Program-made: the position numbers and the translations under genes
Notes under the pieces: generated by a model
The model's database searches: none
The model's input: the letters and a program-made list of their open reading frames with translations, nothing else
Told to the model about the DNA's origin: nothing
Assembly: GCA_963667425.1 (NCBI GenBank)
Contig: OY763407.1
Coordinates: 186,001 to 250,000 of the forward strand
Length of the DNA: 64,000 nucleotides
Source: G963667425 sp963667425 [NCBI: bacterium]
Lineage (GTDB): Bacteria; UBP6; UBA1177
Direction of reading: 5' to 3'
Shown: one piece after another, positions 1 through 8,646 of the stretch
Layout of the letters: each line of letters begins with the position of its first letter
Numbering within the stretch: position 1 is the stretch's first letter

Positions 1-1664
1 TTAATGAAAATTTAGATTTTGGTGCTCTGCTTGAAGAGTATCTCCCTTCGGAGAAACAATTCTCCAGCGAAGAAATCATTAAGGGTGAAGTTAGACATGT
101 AAGAAAAGATTTCGTTATTGTTAGCGTGGGAATGAAATCAGATGGCATAATTCCTGCTGCTGAATTTACTTCAGAAGAGCTTTCAACACTTAAAGCCGGA
201 GATGAGGTTGAAGTTGTTGTTGATAGACTTGAAGATGATAACGGTCAGATTTGTCTTTCCAAAGAAAAAGCTGCAAAACTTATGGTTTGGACCGCTGTTG
301 GTGAATCTTTCGAAAAAGGAAATCTTGTTACTGGAACTATTATTTCCAGAGTTAATGGAGGACTTGCTGTTGATATTGGTGTGAAGGCATTCCTTCCAAA
401 TTCACAGGTTGCTTTAAGACCAATTAAAAACGTTGATGATCTTATTGGAAAAACCTTTGATTTCAAAGTTATCAAATATGACAGAAAGAAAGGTAATATC
501 GTTATTTCCAGAAGAGATCTTCTTGAAAAGGAAAGAAACGAACTTAAGAATCAGACTCTTGAAAAACTTCAGGAGGGAGCAATTGTTAAAGGTCTCGTTA
601 AAAACATTACTTATTACGGTGTTTTCGTTGATCTTGGCGGTATTGACGGTCTTCTTCACATTACAGATATGTCATGGGGCAGAGTAAATCATCCTTCTGA
701 GATGTTTAAAATTGGTGATGAAGTAGAAGTAAAAGTTCTTAAATATGAAAGGGAATCTGAAAGAGTATCTCTTGGTCTCAAACAGATTTCAGATGATCCA
801 TGGCAGCATGCAGCTGAAAAATACAGCGCAAACAAAGTTGTTGCCGGTAAAGTTGTTTCTCTTGAAGATTACGGCGCATTCATCGAACTTGAAAAAGGTA
901 TCGAAGGTCTTATTCACATTTCTGAAATGTCATGGACAAGAAGAATTAAACATCCAAGCAAAATGGTTGCTATTGGTGATGAAGTTGAAGTTAAGATTCT
1001 TGAAATCGATGTTGAAAACAGACGTATCAGTCTTGGTATGAAACAGGTAGAGCCAAATCCATGGGAACTTCTTAAAGAGAAATATCCTGTGAACTCAAAA
1101 ATTAAAGGCGTTGTAAGAAATATTACAGATTTTGGTCTGTTTATTGGTGTTGAAGACGGTATTGACGGTCTTGTAAGAACATCCGATATAACATGGGACA
1201 GAAAGATTAAACATCCTTCAGAATACTACAATAAAGGCGATGAAGTAGAAGCTCTTGTTCTTAATATAGATTCTGAAAAACAGCGTTTTTCTCTTGGAAT
1301 CAAACAGCTTCTTGAAGATCCTTGGAAAGTATTTAAAGATTCATATAAAGTTGGATCTAAAATTGATGCTGAAGTTGTAAAAGTTGCTGATTTTGGTGTT
1401 TTTGTTAAACTTTTTGACTCTATAGAAGGTCTTGTTCATAAGTCAGAATTTGAAGATGAATCTGTACAGCTTGAAGAAGGTTCTACAATTTCTGTTTTCA
1501 TAAAGAGTATTTCTGACAGTGAAAGAAAAGTTTCTTTAAGTGTAAAAGAAGTTACAGAGAAAAAAGAAGAAGTTGAATCAGAATCCAATGTCGTTCCTGA
1601 GAAACTTGGTTCTCTCGGTGCTGCAATAAAGGCTGCTGAAGATAAAAAAGCTGAAGAAGAATAA
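1..1664 (+). CDS. rpsA: 30S ribosomal protein S1 (5' partial)
   Basis: The reading frame is open from base 3 to the stop at 1662-1664, so the true start lies upstream of the window; the ATG at 126 is internal. S1 helps mRNA bind to the 30S subunit. Six S1 (OB-fold) repeats can be seen in order, opening with GEVRHVRKDF, GTIISRVNGG, GLVKNITYYGVF, GKVVSLEDYGAF, GVVRNITDFGLF and AEVVKVADFGVF; repeats 3-5 carry the usual GIDGLLHI/GIEGLIHI-type strand and a following W. Six repeats match the long form of S1 found in Gram-negative bacteria. The C-terminus is a short Lys/Glu-rich tail (AAEDKKAEEE). A hairpin terminator follows, and rpsB-tsf come next on the same strand. Confidence 0.96.
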   Translation, partial: NENLDFGALLEEYLPSEKQFSSEEIIKGEVRHVRKDFVIVSVGMKSDGIIPAAEFTSEELSTLKAGDEVEVVVDRLEDDNGQICLSKEKAAKLMVWTAVGESFEKGNLVTGTIISRVNGGLAVDIGVKAFLPNSQVALRPIKNVDDLIGKTFDFKVIKYDRKKGNIVISRRDLLEKERNELKNQTLEKLQEGAIVKGLVKNITYYGVFVDLGGIDGLLHITDMSWGRVNHPSEMFKIGDEVEVKVLKYERESERVSLGLKQISDDPWQHAAEKYSANKVVAGKVVSLEDYGAFIELEKGIEGLIHISEMSWTRRIKHPSKMVAIGDEVEVKILEIDVENRRISLGMKQVEPNPWELLKEKYPVNSKIKGVVRNITDFGLFIGVEDGIDGLVRTSDITWDRKIKHPSEYYNKGDEVEALVLNIDSEKQRFSLGIKQLLEDPWKVFKDSYKVGSKIDAEVVKVADFGVFVKLFDSIEGLVHKSEFEDESVQLEEGSTISVFIKSISDSERKVSLSVKEVTEKKEEVESESNVVPEKLGSLGAAIKAAEDKKAEEE

Positions 1665-1677
1665 GTTTTTATTATGT

Positions 1678-1713
1678 GAAGGCCAAAGCATTTAGCTTTA
1701 GCCTTCATTTTTT
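1678..1713 (+). terminator. Rho-independent terminator of rpsA
   Basis: GAAGGC at 1678-1683 pairs with GCCTTC at 1701-1706. The stem continues inwards with AAAGC/GCTTT around an ATTTA loop, with one internal mismatch, and is followed by ATTTTTT. It lies 13 bases after the rpsA stop and separates rpsA from rpsB. Confidence 0.85.
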
Positions 1714-1719
1714 GGTTGT

Positions 1720-1748
1720 TTGGCAATATTCTGATATAAGAATATTAA
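1720..1748 (+). promoter_or_regulatory. Candidate sigma-70 promoter of rpsB-tsf
   Basis: TTGGCA (1720-1725) and TATTAA (1743-1748) are separated by exactly 17 bases. The predicted start point near 1755 falls just before the structured rpsB leader. Judged by eye only. Confidence 0.45.
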
Positions 1749-1757
1749 TTGATAAAT

Positions 1758-1820
1758 CGCTCTTTCTATAAGTTTTCTGTGCCTGTCCCTTTGTTATAGG
1801 GTGAGCAGAAAGAGAAAGAG
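1758..1820 (+). promoter_or_regulatory. Structured rpsB leader with competing stems
   Basis: CTCTTTCT (1760-1767) can pair with AGAAAGAG (1807-1814). TTTTCTG (1773-1779) can pair with an overlapping segment, CAGAAAG (1806-1812). CCCT (1787-1790) pairs with AGGG (1798-1801) in the centre. The two outer pairings exclude each other, as in a regulatory leader. S2 represses its own operon in several bacteria; that this leader does so is inference. Confidence 0.4.
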
Positions 1821-1853
1821 TAAGTTTTTTAACAGGTGTTTAGGAGGAATAAA

Positions 1854-2681
1854 ATGCTTGATATTAGAGATTTACTTAAAGCTGGCGCACATTTTGGACA
1901 TCAGAGACAGAAATGGAATCCTAAAATGGCTCCATACATTTTTGCTGAAAGAAATGGAATCCATATAATAAATCTTCAGAAGACTATGACTCTCATTGCT
2001 GAAGCAAGAGAAGCTGTGAAAAAAATTGCTATGGACGGTGGCGATCTCTGTCTTATAGGAACAAAAAGACAGGCTCAGGATGTTTTACAGGAACAGGCTG
2101 ACAGAGTTGATGCTCCTTATGTAAACAACAGATGGCTCGGCGGTATGTTTACAAATTTTGAAACTATAAGTAAATCAATCAAAACTCTTAGAAAATTTGA
2201 AGGAATACTTGAAGGTGAAAAAAGAGCTCTTTACACAAAAAAAGAACTCGTTGACATCGAAAAAAGAAAAAATAAACTTGCAAAAAACCTTTCAGGTATT
2301 GTAAAAATGAAAAAAATGCCAGGAGTTGTTGTTGTTGTTGATCCTGTAAGAGAACATCTTGCAGTAAGTGAAGCAAACAAACTTGGAATTCCTGTTGTTG
2401 CTATTATTGATACAAATGCAGATCCTGATGTTATAGATTACCCAATTCCTGCAAATGATGACGGAATGAGAGCTATCGGTCTTATTATTGAAGAACTCGT
2501 AACTGCATATGAAGAAGGTTATGATATTTACAAACAGAAGATAGTTACTGAAGATCGTGAGAAAAAAGAAACTACTTCAAAAGATGAGACCAGACAGATA
2601 GCTGGAAGAAAAGTTAAAGTAAAAAGAATCGCTACATCTGAAGAAGATGCTCTTGATGCAGAAGATGATGTAGAGGCTTAA
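1854..2681 (+). CDS. rpsB: 30S ribosomal protein S2
   Basis: 275 residues. S2 binds the 30S head/body junction and is needed for S1 binding. The ATG at 1854 is chosen because AGGAGGA (1842-1848) precedes it and the product then begins MLDIRDLLKAGAHFGHQ, the family's normal N-terminus; the in-frame ATG at 1836 would add six atypical residues and would overlap the ribosome-binding site. Family motifs are GAHFGHQ, WNPKM, NNRWLGGMFTNF, DPVREHLAVSEA and IPANDD. The C-terminal ~45 residues are a charged extension rich in Lys and then Asp/Glu. It is followed by tsf after 36 bases, the normal rpsB-tsf arrangement. Confidence 0.97.
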   Translation: MLDIRDLLKAGAHFGHQRQKWNPKMAPYIFAERNGIHIINLQKTMTLIAEAREAVKKIAMDGGDLCLIGTKRQAQDVLQEQADRVDAPYVNNRWLGGMFTNFETISKSIKTLRKFEGILEGEKRALYTKKELVDIEKRKNKLAKNLSGIVKMKKMPGVVVVVDPVREHLAVSEANKLGIPVVAIIDTNADPDVIDYPIPANDDGMRAIGLIIEELVTAYEEGYDIYKQKIVTEDREKKETTSKDETRQIAGRKVKVKRIATSEEDALDAEDDVEA

Positions 2682-2717
2682 TTACTACTTAATTCATTTT
2701 TAGGAGGAATATATAAA

Positions 2718-3641
2718 ATGGCTATAAATGCACAGCAGGTAAAAGAGCTTAGAGAAATGACAGGCGTTGGAATGATGGACTGTAAAAAAGCTCTTGCAGA
2801 AGCAAATGGAAATATAGAAGAAGCTGTAAAGATTCTTAAAGAAAAAGGTCTTGCAAAAGCAGCAAAAAAAGCTGGCAGAATCGCAACAGAAGGTGTTGTG
2901 GCTTCAGCTATTTCTGATGATAGAAAAAAAGGTGTTCTTTTTGAACTTAACTGTGAAACAGATTTTACAGCAAGAAATTCTGACTTTCAGGGTGTAGCAT
3001 CTGCTATTTTAAATCATCTTATGGCTGTTGATACTGACAATGGTAAAGTTGTTGATATGGCAGAAAATAATGATGCTTATGTCGAAGAACTTACAACTTC
3101 AGCTGTTGCTAAAATCGGTGAGAACATAAAAGCAAGAAGATATGTTAACTATGTTACTGCCGGTGAGGGTTTTGTTCATGCTTACATTCATATGGGCGGA
3201 AAAATAGGTGTTATGGTAAATGTTACTTCGGAAAAGAATGTTGCCGGTAACAACGAAGTTATTGAAATGGCAGATGATGTTGCTATGCATATAGCAGCAA
3301 TGAATCCTGCATGTGTTTCAACTGATGAATTCCCTCAGCACAAACTTGAAGAAGAGAAAGAAATTTTCAAAAAGCAGGCTCTTGAATCAGGAAAACCAGA
3401 AAGTATCGTTGAAAAAATGATTGTCGGAAGAATTAAAAAGTTTGTTGCAGAAAATACTCTTCTTGAACAACCTTTTGTTAAAAATTCAGACCTTACTGTT
3501 AAAGAATATGTTGCAGAAGTTTCTAAAAAAGCCGGTTCAAAACTTGGAATAACAAGTTTTATCCGTTTTGAACTTGGAGAAGGTTTGGAGAAAAAGAGTG
3601 AAAACTTTGCAGAAGAAGTTGCTGCTCAACTTGGAAAGTAA
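2718..3641 (+). CDS. tsf: Elongation factor Ts
   Basis: 307 residues. EF-Ts is the guanine-nucleotide exchange factor for EF-Tu. The N-terminal UBA-like domain shows TGVGMMDCKKALAEANG (residues ~15-31). The core has the diagnostic ELNCETDFTARN at ~76-87, where the TDF residues insert near the EF-Tu nucleotide site, then GGKIGVMV and MHIAAMNPACV. The length suits a full two-subdomain core. A strong AGGAGG lies at 2702-2707, 10 bases before the ATG. It is the second gene of rpsB-tsf. A strong hairpin terminator follows 36 bases after the stop, but inside the start of the next reading frame. Confidence 0.97.
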   Translation: MAINAQQVKELREMTGVGMMDCKKALAEANGNIEEAVKILKEKGLAKAAKKAGRIATEGVVASAISDDRKKGVLFELNCETDFTARNSDFQGVASAILNHLMAVDTDNGKVVDMAENNDAYVEELTTSAVAKIGENIKARRYVNYVTAGEGFVHAYIHMGGKIGVMVNVTSEKNVAGNNEVIEMADDVAMHIAAMNPACVSTDEFPQHKLEEEKEIFKKQALESGKPESIVEKMIVGRIKKFVAENTLLEQPFVKNSDLTVKEYVAEVSKKAGSKLGITSFIRFELGEGLEKKSENFAEEVAAQLGK

Positions 3642-3647
3642 TCGCTT

Positions 3648-5006
3648 ATGAAAAAAATCTGTTTTTTCAGATGTTATAACAGGGTCCTTAAGGGGCCCTG
3701 TTTGTCGTTTTTTGTATGGTCATTTTTTTTAATTTTTTCAACTGTTTTATTTGCTGAAGAAAAAAGTTATGACATGGATCAGTTCGTTGAAGCTTTTCTT
3801 AAAAACAATGATATTGTAAAAGCTTACAGAGAGCAGATAACTGTTGCGGAATCCGATGTAGATAGAGCCAATGCCCAATATTTTCCTAAAACTAAATTTT
3901 ATGCCGGATTTGGTCCTTTCCCTGGTTATTCAAATTATGATGTTAATAGTGGATGGCAGAAAAATTATGAATGGGATCAGTGGGGACTGGCTATAAGAGG
4001 TAAACTCTCTGGAGAAATGCCTCTTTATACTTTTGGAATGATATCTTCTATGAGTGATGCCGCAAAACATGGAGTCAAGGTTTCGGAAGCTGAATCTGAT
4101 ATTGCAGAAAAGAAATTAAAAAAAGAGGCTGTCTCGATTTACTATCGTTATCTTTTTGCTGTTGAGATGAAAAGTATTATGGATGATGTTCTTAAACAGC
4201 TAAATGAGGCGGAAGAGTTGTTACAGCAGATGATATATGATGAAAAAGAGGGTGTTTCCCAAAAAGATCTTTCTAAATTAAGAATTGAGAAAGAAAAACT
4301 TTTGTACCAGTATGACGAAATAATTTATGGAATAGATTCTGCTAAATATGCTTTTTCCATTTTTCTTGGAGACGATTGGGCTATAAAGGATGCATCTCTG
4401 CTTCAGAGAGATTTTTCTGAATCATATGATTCTCTTGAGGATTTTTTTATAACTAAAAGTGTTTATGCAAAATATGCAGAAAATGGTGTTAAGGCAAAAA
4501 GATCTCTTTATGATTATAATATCAATTCTTTTTTTCCTGTAATTGGGATTTCAGGTTATCTTGAATTTAACTATACAAGTAGCGTAGATGATGCCGACTA
4601 TCCTGGAACAAGTCCTTATAATAATGTTGATGGAGAAATAGGTGTCGGACTTATGTTCAATATGAATGTACTTGAAAAAATAGCTCAGATGAAAAAAGCC
4701 AAGGCTGAGTGGCGTGCAACTGAAATGAAAGTTCGGTTTGCAAAAAAAAGTGCTGTAGTTGAACTTAAAAAGAAATACAATGATCTTACTTCAGCTGAAT
4801 CCAAAATAAAACATCTAAAAAAGGCAAAGCGTCTTTCGAAAGGAATAATGACTGTTGAGATGCTTAATTATAAATCAAATGTTGGTGATGTAAAAGATCT
4901 TGTTTCAAGTATAAAGGATTTTGTTTCCAATGAATATCTTTTACTTGAAGCTAATTATGATTACAATATGATGGTTGAAGATATTTTGCTTTTTGTAGGC
5001 AAGTAG
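3648..5006 (+). CDS. TolC-like outer-membrane efflux protein
   Basis: 452 residues. The N-terminus has a basic stretch, then a hydrophobic signal segment ending ...FSTVLFAEEKS, so it is exported. The mature part is long alpha-helical with the layout of the outer-membrane efflux (TolC/OEP) family: an early helix with AYREQITVAESDVDRANAQYFPK, a strand-like aromatic section, and a second half (residues ~340-450) with MKKAKAEWRATEMKVRF and a final helix that mirrors the first. I infer an outer-membrane channel for a lipid or drug exporter; the MlaC-like gene 8 bases downstream favours an envelope-transport role. The start is uncertain: the tsf terminator hairpin (3680-3700) lies inside the signal-peptide codons, and no other in-frame start gives a basic n-region. 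Confidence 0.72.
   Translation: MKKICFFRCYNRVLKGPCLSFFVWSFFLIFSTVLFAEEKSYDMDQFVEAFLKNNDIVKAYREQITVAESDVDRANAQYFPKTKFYAGFGPFPGYSNYDVNSGWQKNYEWDQWGLAIRGKLSGEMPLYTFGMISSMSDAAKHGVKVSEAESDIAEKKLKKEAVSIYYRYLFAVEMKSIMDDVLKQLNEAEELLQQMIYDEKEGVSQKDLSKLRIEKEKLLYQYDEIIYGIDSAKYAFSIFLGDDWAIKDASLLQRDFSESYDSLEDFFITKSVYAKYAENGVKAKRSLYDYNINSFFPVIGISGYLEFNYTSSVDDADYPGTSPYNNVDGEIGVGLMFNMNVLEKIAQMKKAKAEWRATEMKVRFAKKSAVVELKKKYNDLTSAESKIKHLKKAKRLSKGIMTVEMLNYKSNVGDVKDLVSSIKDFVSNEYLLLEANYDYNMMVEDILLFVGK
3680..3714 (+). terminator. Rho-independent terminator of rpsB-tsf, inside the next ORF
   Basis: CAGGGTCC (3680-3687) pairs with GGGCCCTG (3693-3700) with one G-U wobble around the loop TTAAG, followed by TTTGTCGTTTTTT. 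It is GC-rich against an AT-rich background. It falls in codons ~11-18 of the downstream TolC-like gene. Confidence 0.75.
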
Positions 5007-5014
5007 GAGGTCTC

Positions 5015-5803
5015 ATGAATGCTTTAAGAAAACTTATGGTTGCAGCTATTGTTTTGTTTTTTATGCTTCCTCTTTTTTCTGAAGAAAAAAAAGCTGACGC
5101 TGTGAAAAATGAGGTTCCTAAAGAGGCCATAGCTGAAAAGATTGAATCATCTATAAAAATGGATCCTGTTCAGGCTTTGCAGTATCTTGAATCTCAGGAG
5201 CAGAAAATAGAAAAATGGGTTAAAGTAAAAGCAAAAAAAGGGACAAAAGCTTATATTCAAAAAGACAGGATAATTCAGGAAACTTTGGATGAAACTGTAG
5301 ACTATACTTTTTTTGCTTCATATGCTCTCGGTGACAAATGGGATACGGCTTCACCTGATAAACAAAAAATTCTTTATAACAAGCTTAGACATCTTTTTTC
5401 CGAGTTTTATCTTGAAGAGATTTTTTACAATGATGGTTATCAGAAAAGTTATATAGAAAAGGATCGTGAGAAAAAATATATTAAAGGAAAAGATGAGTCT
5501 GTATATGTCATTTCTGAAATTCAGGTTACTGTGAAAAACAAACCTGTAGTATATGAAGTCATATATCACCTTTATCCTACTGAAGATGGTAAAAAATATA
5601 TGATATTTGACATAGAACTTGACAGTGTCAGTATTGCAAGAAATTATAGAGAACAGTTTGATAAAAAATACAAAGATGAAAATGTTGATACCATAATAAA
5701 AAAGCTTGATGAGAAAATAGAAGAAAAAGATAAGGAAGCTAAATCTGAAAAAAAATCTTCATCAAAAGTAAAAGAAAAAGAAAAATCTGAAAAGTCCAAA
5801 TAA
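5015..5803 (+). CDS. MlaC/Ttg2D-like phospholipid-binding exported protein
   Basis: 262 residues. A signal peptide (MNALRKLMVAAIVLFFMLPLFS) directs it to the periplasm. The body fits the MlaC (toluene-tolerance Ttg2) family: DYTFFASYALGDKWDTASP, where family members have a 'G..W...s..q...f...F' pattern, then LRHLFSEFYLE, a beta-rich middle, and a C-terminal DIELDSVSIARNYREQF resembling the 'v.Dv.i.GvSl..nyR..f' signature. MlaC carries phospholipid between the membranes. The last ~35 residues are Lys/Glu/Ser-rich and low-complexity. A GGAGG lies 6 bases before the ATG. An MlaF-like ATPase lies 7 kb away (12652-13383), but no MlaE or MlaD is in the window. Confidence 0.75.
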   Translation: MNALRKLMVAAIVLFFMLPLFSEEKKADAVKNEVPKEAIAEKIESSIKMDPVQALQYLESQEQKIEKWVKVKAKKGTKAYIQKDRIIQETLDETVDYTFFASYALGDKWDTASPDKQKILYNKLRHLFSEFYLEEIFYNDGYQKSYIEKDREKKYIKGKDESVYVISEIQVTVKNKPVVYEVIYHLYPTEDGKKYMIFDIELDSVSIARNYREQFDKKYKDENVDTIIKKLDEKIEEKDKEAKSEKKSSSKVKEKEKSEKSK

Positions 5804-6381
5804 TGACTGATTCTATTTTGTTACATATATGTTGCGCTCCATGTTCTACTTCTGCAATAGAAATTCTTTACGAAAACTATTCCGATATAACAGCTTTTTA
5901 TTATAACCCTAACATAACTCCTTTTAATGAAGTTGAGCTACGTTATAAAGAGGCTTTTGATTACTACAAAAAAAGATACAATGGTGAAGTGGCTCTTATA
6001 AAAGGTGAATATGATAATGAAAAATGGGATTCACTCATTGCTCCGTTAGAATCTACGGGTGAAAAGGGAATGCGTTGCTGGCTGTGCTATTATCTTAGAT
6101 TGAAAAAAACATTTGAAAAAGCTTTTGAGCTGAAGATAGAAAATGTTGCTACGACACTTTCCACAAGTGTTTATAAAAATATAAATTGGATAGATTCAAT
6201 AGGTAAAACTCTTTCTAATCATTATAAGATAAATTTTGTTAATCAGGCTTGGGGATATCAGCGTTCAATTGAACTTTCAAAAGAGTATGGGCTTTATAGA
6301 CAAAATTATTGCGGATGTAGATTTAGTATAAAAGAAAGAGAAGAGAGAATTAAAAATAAAAAGGGAACAAATAATGAATAA
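5803..6381 (+). CDS. queH: Epoxyqueuosine reductase QueH
   Basis: 192 residues. QueH carries out the last step of queuosine synthesis, reducing epoxyqueuosine to queuosine in tRNA. It has the family's Cys pattern: HICCAPCS near residue 8, RCWLCYYLRL near residue 90 and NYCGCRFS near residue 170, which hold the Fe-S cluster and adjacent metal. The size matches the family (DUF208). The start overlaps the stop of the MlaC-like gene (TAATGA), so the two are translationally coupled. FolE2 at 49039 could supply the same pathway's first precursor. Confidence 0.92.
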   Translation: MTDSILLHICCAPCSTSAIEILYENYSDITAFYYNPNITPFNEVELRYKEAFDYYKKRYNGEVALIKGEYDNEKWDSLIAPLESTGEKGMRCWLCYYLRLKKTFEKAFELKIENVATTLSTSVYKNINWIDSIGKTLSNHYKINFVNQAWGYQRSIELSKEYGLYRQNYCGCRFSIKEREERIKNKKGTNNE

Positions 6382-6835
6382 AATATTAATTCTTTTTGGT
6401 TTTGTTGTTTCAATCATGTTGTTGTCTTCGTGTGGAGACAGCAGGTATTATACTACTCCTGTTGTTTATAAAAACAATATAGTTCAGAGCGAATGCAAAG
6501 CAAATGGTGGTCTTTCTGAGATATTTTATGAAGTTGATAATGATGAAATAGTTGTTACGCATACTAATATTCTGCTTCCTGAAGGTTCCTTACTTGGAAT
6601 AGAAAATGAATATGGTGTTTCCAGTATAGATTCCGACTATAACTATTATTCCCTTCCAGGAGATGATAGAAATATTAATGTTGTTGAAACAATGAGTGCC
6701 TCAGGAACTGCAAATTCATGTTACTATGATCTTAAGCTTACAATAAAAAATGTTGCCGGTGGAGAGTATCGTCTCTCAATATGGAATTATAATGGCAAAT
6801 TATTTAAAACATGGGATGATGTCTGGGTCGATTAA
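6374..6835 (+). CDS. Small lipoprotein, function unknown
   Basis: 153 residues. [20 protein letters not shown] is a classic lipoprotein signal with the lipobox LSSC, so the mature protein starts at Cys20. The rest is beta-rich with no family I recognise. Two further Cys (~residues 37 and 117) could form a disulfide. It overlaps queH by 8 bases and precedes lysC by 2 bases, so it sits in one transcription unit with them. Confidence 0.7.
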   Translation: MNKILILFGFVVSIMLLSSCGDSRYYTTPVVYKNNIVQSECKANGGLSEIFYEVDNDEIVVTHTNILLPEGSLLGIENEYGVSSIDSDYNYYSLPGDDRNINVVETMSASGTANSCYYDLKLTIKNVAGGEYRLSIWNYNGKLFKTWDDVWVD

Positions 6836-6837
6836 TT

Positions 6838-8043
6838 ATGAAACAGATGAAAGTTTTAAAGTTCGGTGGTTCATCTCTTGCCGATAAAGAAAAAATAAAA
6901 AATGTTGCCTCTATAGTAAAAACTGAAAGTTCAAAAGATATCGGTATTGTTGTGGTTGTATCGGCGATGGGGAAAACAACAAATTCTTTAATTGATATGG
7001 CCTCTGATTTTTCTCCTGATCTTTCTCTTAGAGAAATGGATATGCTTCTCACTTCAGGGGAAAGAGTCAGTGCTTCCCTTTTGACTATGGCTCTTAATGC
7101 TATTGGTGTAAAAGCTATTTCGTTTACCGGTTCTCAGGCTGGTATAATAACTGATGATTCTCATACTAATGCAAGGATAATAGAAGTCAGGCCATGGAGA
7201 GTAAAAAATGCACTTGAAGATGATTACGTTGTTGTCGTTAGCGGATTTCAGGGTGTGAGTTTCAAAAAAGAGATAACAACATTGGGACGAGGTGGAAGTG
7301 ATACTACGGCTGCTGCACTGGCTGCTGCACTAAAAGTTGATGTTTGTGAAATATATTCGGATGTTGACGGTGTGTATTCAGCAGACCCATCAATTGTCGG
7401 TTATGATAGTAAGATTCCTTCTCTTACATATGAGGAGATGCAGGAGCTTTCGGAAGCTGGTGCCAAAGTTTTACATCCTAAATCTGTTGAATTTGCTAAA
7501 AATTCCAACATTCCGTTAGTTTGTAAGTCTACATTTAATATTGAAAATGAAGGAACAATAATAAAAAATCTTGAAGGAAGAATAAAACCTCGAATAGTGG
7601 GAATAGCTTCAGAAGAAAAGGTTGTTATGATTTCCTTTAAAGAATCAATGAAGGAAACTGATTTTATCTCAATTACCGAATTTCTTAGTGAAAAAGGTTT
7701 TAAGTTAAAGCAGATAACAACTTTTAATGCCGGTAGTGGCTGTGTTGGAGCTTTTGTTCTTTCCGAGAAAGATAACTATGCGGTATCATTACTGCTTAAA
7801 GATGATATTTTTGCTAAAGACTGGATTTCTATTGATAACAATGTTGCTGCTGTTTCTCTTGTTGGTTCAGGCATTACAGATACAATGTCTATTCTACTTG
7901 AAACTTCTGCTATGCTTAGGAAAAATGGAATTATGCTAAAAAGCATTCACACATCTTCTTTCAGAATAAGTTATCTCATAAGAAGAGAAAATTTAAATGA
8001 TGCTGTGAAATTACTTTATACTTTAATAGATAAAAAATATTAA
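6838..8043 (+). CDS. lysC: Aspartate kinase
   Basis: 401 residues, monofunctional. It phosphorylates L-aspartate, the first step towards lysine, threonine, methionine and diaminopimelate. The N-terminal kinase domain has KFGGSSLAD (nucleotide binding), [20 protein letters not shown] and [16 protein letters not shown], then [14 protein letters not shown] and [15 protein letters not shown]. From about residue 260 come two ACT-like regulatory domains ([10 protein letters not shown]..., AAVSLVGSG...), so feedback inhibition by an end product is expected. The start could also be the ATG at 6847 ([10 protein letters not shown]). It begins the packed lysC-def-fmt-rsmB-rpe run. Confidence 0.94.
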   Translation: MKQMKVLKFGGSSLADKEKIKNVASIVKTESSKDIGIVVVVSAMGKTTNSLIDMASDFSPDLSLREMDMLLTSGERVSASLLTMALNAIGVKAISFTGSQAGIITDDSHTNARIIEVRPWRVKNALEDDYVVVVSGFQGVSFKKEITTLGRGGSDTTAAALAAALKVDVCEIYSDVDGVYSADPSIVGYDSKIPSLTYEEMQELSEAGAKVLHPKSVEFAKNSNIPLVCKSTFNIENEGTIIKNLEGRIKPRIVGIASEEKVVMISFKESMKETDFISITEFLSEKGFKLKQITTFNAGSGCVGAFVLSEKDNYAVSLLLKDDIFAKDWISIDNNVAAVSLVGSGITDTMSILLETSAMLRKNGIMLKSIHTSSFRISYLIRRENLNDAVKLLYTLIDKKY

Positions 8044-8055
8044 AAAGGTAAATTT

Positions 8056-8646
8056 ATGTCTGTGAGAAAAATCAAAACTTTGTTTAGTAAGGTTTTAAGA
8101 GATGTCTCTCTAAAAGTTGATATTATTGATGATGAGATAAAAGAATTGGCTCAAGATCTTGAAGATACTCTTGAATTTGCAAAAGGAGTAGGTTTGGCTG
8201 CACCTCAAATAGGAGTTTCTAAACGAGTCATAGCTGTAGATCTTGGTTATCTTGATTATGCTGAAAGAGTTGATAGCGGAGAAAAAGATCCTGAATATGA
8301 ATTTAAAGCTGAAATTATGATAAATCCTGAAATAATTTCTAAAGAAGGAATTCAGGATTCAGAAGAAGGCTGTTTAAGTGTCCCTGATTTTAATGGAATA
8401 GTGAAACGAGCTATGAAAGTTACAGTTCAGTATCTGAATCTTAATGGAAAGCTGTGTAAAATGGATGGTGAAGGTCTTAAAGCTGTCTGTTTTCAGCATG
8501 AAATAGATCATTTGAATGGTCGTTTATATATAGATTACCTTTCCGGTATTAAAAGAACAAGTGCGAAAAAGAGAGTTGAAAAGTTTTTAAAAAATCTGGA
8601 TGACGAAAAGGATGAAGAAAAAAGCTATCTTTATGGGGACTCCTGA
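8056..8646 (+). CDS. def: Peptide deformylase
   Basis: 196 residues. It removes the formyl group from the N-terminal Met of new proteins. All three motifs are present: GVGLAAPQIG (~residues 55-64), EEGCLSVP (~112-119) with the metal-binding Cys, and QHEIDHLNG (~155-163) with two metal-binding His and the catalytic Glu. The C-terminal tail beyond LSGIKR is Lys/Glu-rich. Its end overlaps fmt, the usual partner that adds the formyl group to Met-tRNA. Confidence 0.96.
   Translation: MSVRKIKTLFSKVLRDVSLKVDIIDDEIKELAQDLEDTLEFAKGVGLAAPQIGVSKRVIAVDLGYLDYAERVDSGEKDPEYEFKAEIMINPEIISKEGIQDSEEGCLSVPDFNGIVKRAMKVTVQYLNLNGKLCKMDGEGLKAVCFQHEIDHLNGRLYIDYLSGIKRTSAKKRVEKFLKNLDDEKDEEKSYLYGDS

Noticed and set aside
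126-128. ATG at 126 as the start of rpsA
   Set aside because: The frame is open to the window edge and upstream codons encode the rest of S1 domain 1, so the gene is 5' truncated by the window.
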